Shown in pieces: positions 63,071 to 64,000 of a DNA stretch of 64,000 bases. Numbering within the stretch: the stretch's first letter is position 1; each line of letters begins with the position of its first letter. A program made the translations under genes and the position numbers. The stretch comes from Ferrovibrio terrae_A (GTDB lineage: Bacteria; Pseudomonadota; Alphaproteobacteria; Ferrovibrionales; Ferrovibrionaceae). The notes under the pieces are model-generated. The model saw only the letters and a program-made list of their open reading frames with translations. It ran no database searches and was not told the DNA's origin. Location of the stretch: NCBI RefSeq assembly GCF_943372915.1, contig NZ_CALSAN010000015.1:1-64000 (forward strand), given 5' to 3'.

Positions 63071-63541
63071 GTGGCAGGACAGATCGAAGCAACCGTCGAG
63101 ATCGTGCAGCGGCCGCGCCTGCGCCGCCTGCTGGAGTATTGGCAGGCCCGGCGTGGCGACCGCGCCATGCCAGGCCGGCAGGATATCGATCCGCTCGATC
63201 TGTCCTGGCTGCTTGGCAATATCTCGCTCGTCGATGTGGTGCACGGACCGGACGGACCGCGCTATCGCTTCCGCCTGGTCGGCACGCGCGCGGTGCAGCG
63301 CTTTGGCTATGATCCGACCGGACGCTGGCTGGACGACCTGCCGGAGCCGGCCTATCGGCAGCATGTCGCCAAGGCCTATGCCGAAGTGCTGCAGCGCCGC
63401 CTGCCGCTGGTCGAACGGCTCGACATGCTGATCGACAACCGCACGCATGATTATGAAATCCTGCGCCTGCCGCTCAGCAGCGACGGCGCGAGCATCGACA
63501 TGATCCTGCTGGCCGCCGACTTCTTCAATCCGGAGATCTAG
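63071..63541 (+). CDS. PAS_5-family (PF07310) protein, second copy
   Basis: 156-residue protein: RLRRLLEYWQARRGDRAMPG, IDPLDLSWLLGNISLVDVV, YRFRLVGTRAVQRFGYDPTGRWL and YEILRLPLSSDGASIDMILL, the full PAS_5 pattern. GTG 63071 is the likely start; the earlier frame to 62975 is Cys/Phe-rich and not family-like. Paralogue of 54523-55026. Ligand unknown. Confidence 0.75.
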   Translation: MAGQIEATVEIVQRPRLRRLLEYWQARRGDRAMPGRQDIDPLDLSWLLGNISLVDVVHGPDGPRYRFRLVGTRAVQRFGYDPTGRWLDDLPEPAYRQHVAKAYAEVLQRRLPLVERLDMLIDNRTHDYEILRLPLSSDGASIDMILLAADFFNPEI

Positions 63542-63547
63542 GCGCTC

Positions 63548-63955
63548 TCAGGGATGCAGCTTCAGGCTCTTCACGGCCTTGTCGACCGCCTTGCGCTCGC
63601 CATGGAAGGCCAGGCCTGCCCAAGTCTGTGCTGTCACATCACCTTCGGCAAACACCGCGCGGTTGGCCGCATCATGCCCGGTGGCAAACATCGCCTCCAC
63701 ATAGGGCGCGATGATCACATCCTGGGCGCAGGCGCGGTCATGGGCTTTCTGTAACTCGGCAAGCGTGGCGGCAAACACCAGGATCGGTTGGCCGCAGAGC
63801 GCGGTGTAGCGGCGGCCGGACGCATCGACATAGGCTTCGCCGATACAGGCCGGCACGGATGCTGCGATGCCGCTGGACAGGAAAGCGGTGACATTCAGTT
63901 TCTGCCACGGCGCCAGATCCTCGCGCACGACAATGGCGATCTTGGTGGTGAACAC
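63548..63955 (-). CDS. DUF2000 family protein
   Basis: 135-residue protein of the DUF2000 family, related in fold to peptidyl-tRNA hydrolase II: KIAIVVREDLAPWQKLNVTAFL, GEAYVDASGRRYTALCGQPI, and FHGERKAVDKAVKSLKLHP. Function unknown. Convergent with the PAS_5 gene, 6 bases apart. The last 45 bases of the window show nothing recognisable. Confidence 0.82.
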   Translation of the reverse strand: MFTTKIAIVVREDLAPWQKLNVTAFLSSGIAASVPACIGEAYVDASGRRYTALCGQPILVFAATLAELQKAHDRACAQDVIIAPYVEAMFATGHDAANRAVFAEGDVTAQTWAGLAFHGERKAVDKAVKSLKLHP

Positions 63956-64000
63956 AGGCGGTCCTCTTGCGTTATCGAACGCCGGGAAGACTGCCCGTCA

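Overview
The window is GC-rich, gene-dense chromosomal DNA from an alphaproteobacterium, most likely Rhodospirillales in the broad sense (order is an inference). The best evidence is the alphaproteobacterial cell-cycle set ChpT, CtrA and SciP next to flagellar genes, plus DUF3553, DUF3576, hisZ-purA and ubiE-ubiB neighbourhoods. No rRNA, tRNA, CRISPR array, transposase or prophage gene was found.

Layout. 1-3.2 kb: the 3' end of an aryl-CoA ligase gene, a Spy-like periplasmic protein, a HlyIII membrane protein, CysQ and a DUF3553 protein. 3.3-8.3 kb: chpT, then a long leader with a cobalamin riboswitch and a double Zur-type operator ahead of a TonB-dependent receptor and a DUF4198 periplasmic protein, then ctrA on the opposite strand. 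8.3-25.5 kb: flagellar type III export, basal body and regulatory genes. fliI-fliJ are on the plus strand. On the minus strand lie fliK-flgD-sciP, with a sigma-54 type promoter in front of fliK, then fliF-fliG-fliH-fliN-flbD-flhA-flhF-flhG and a second FliK-like gene. 25.6-34 kb: a TPR protein fused to a PRMT-type methyltransferase, a LysR/dioxygenase pair, threonine aldolase, a JAMM metalloprotease, RluD and RpoH. 34-42 kb: GAF protein, purA, hisZ, enoyl-CoA hydratase, mutM, ubiE and ubiB. 42-46.8 kb: two tandem porins and a TPR/glycosyltransferase-like gene with an AT-rich internal patch. 46.9-53.8 kb: DUF3576 lipoprotein, leuS-lptE-holA, and a COG0523 metal GTPase with a WD40 partner. 53.9-59.4 kb: ogt, a PAS_5 protein, dienelactone hydrolase, quinone oxidoreductase, a nested palindromic repeat, sbtA-sbtB and a HugZ-like gene. 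59.4-64 kb: the metNIQ methionine ABC transporter behind a SAM-II-like leader and a short uORF ending in three Cys codons and one Arg codon, then a second PAS_5 gene and a DUF2000 gene.

How the genes work together. The largest theme is the CckA-ChpT-CtrA phosphorelay with its outputs: CtrA, its inhibitor SciP and the sigma-54 activator FlbD sit with the flagellar genes they control in Caulobacter. The second theme is layered nutrient control in leaders: B12 plus zinc for the outer-membrane receptor, and SAM plus possibly cysteine for methionine uptake. The two leaders and the TPR-PRMT protein are the best candidates for undescribed biology here. All functional statements come from reading motifs and gene order; no database search was run.
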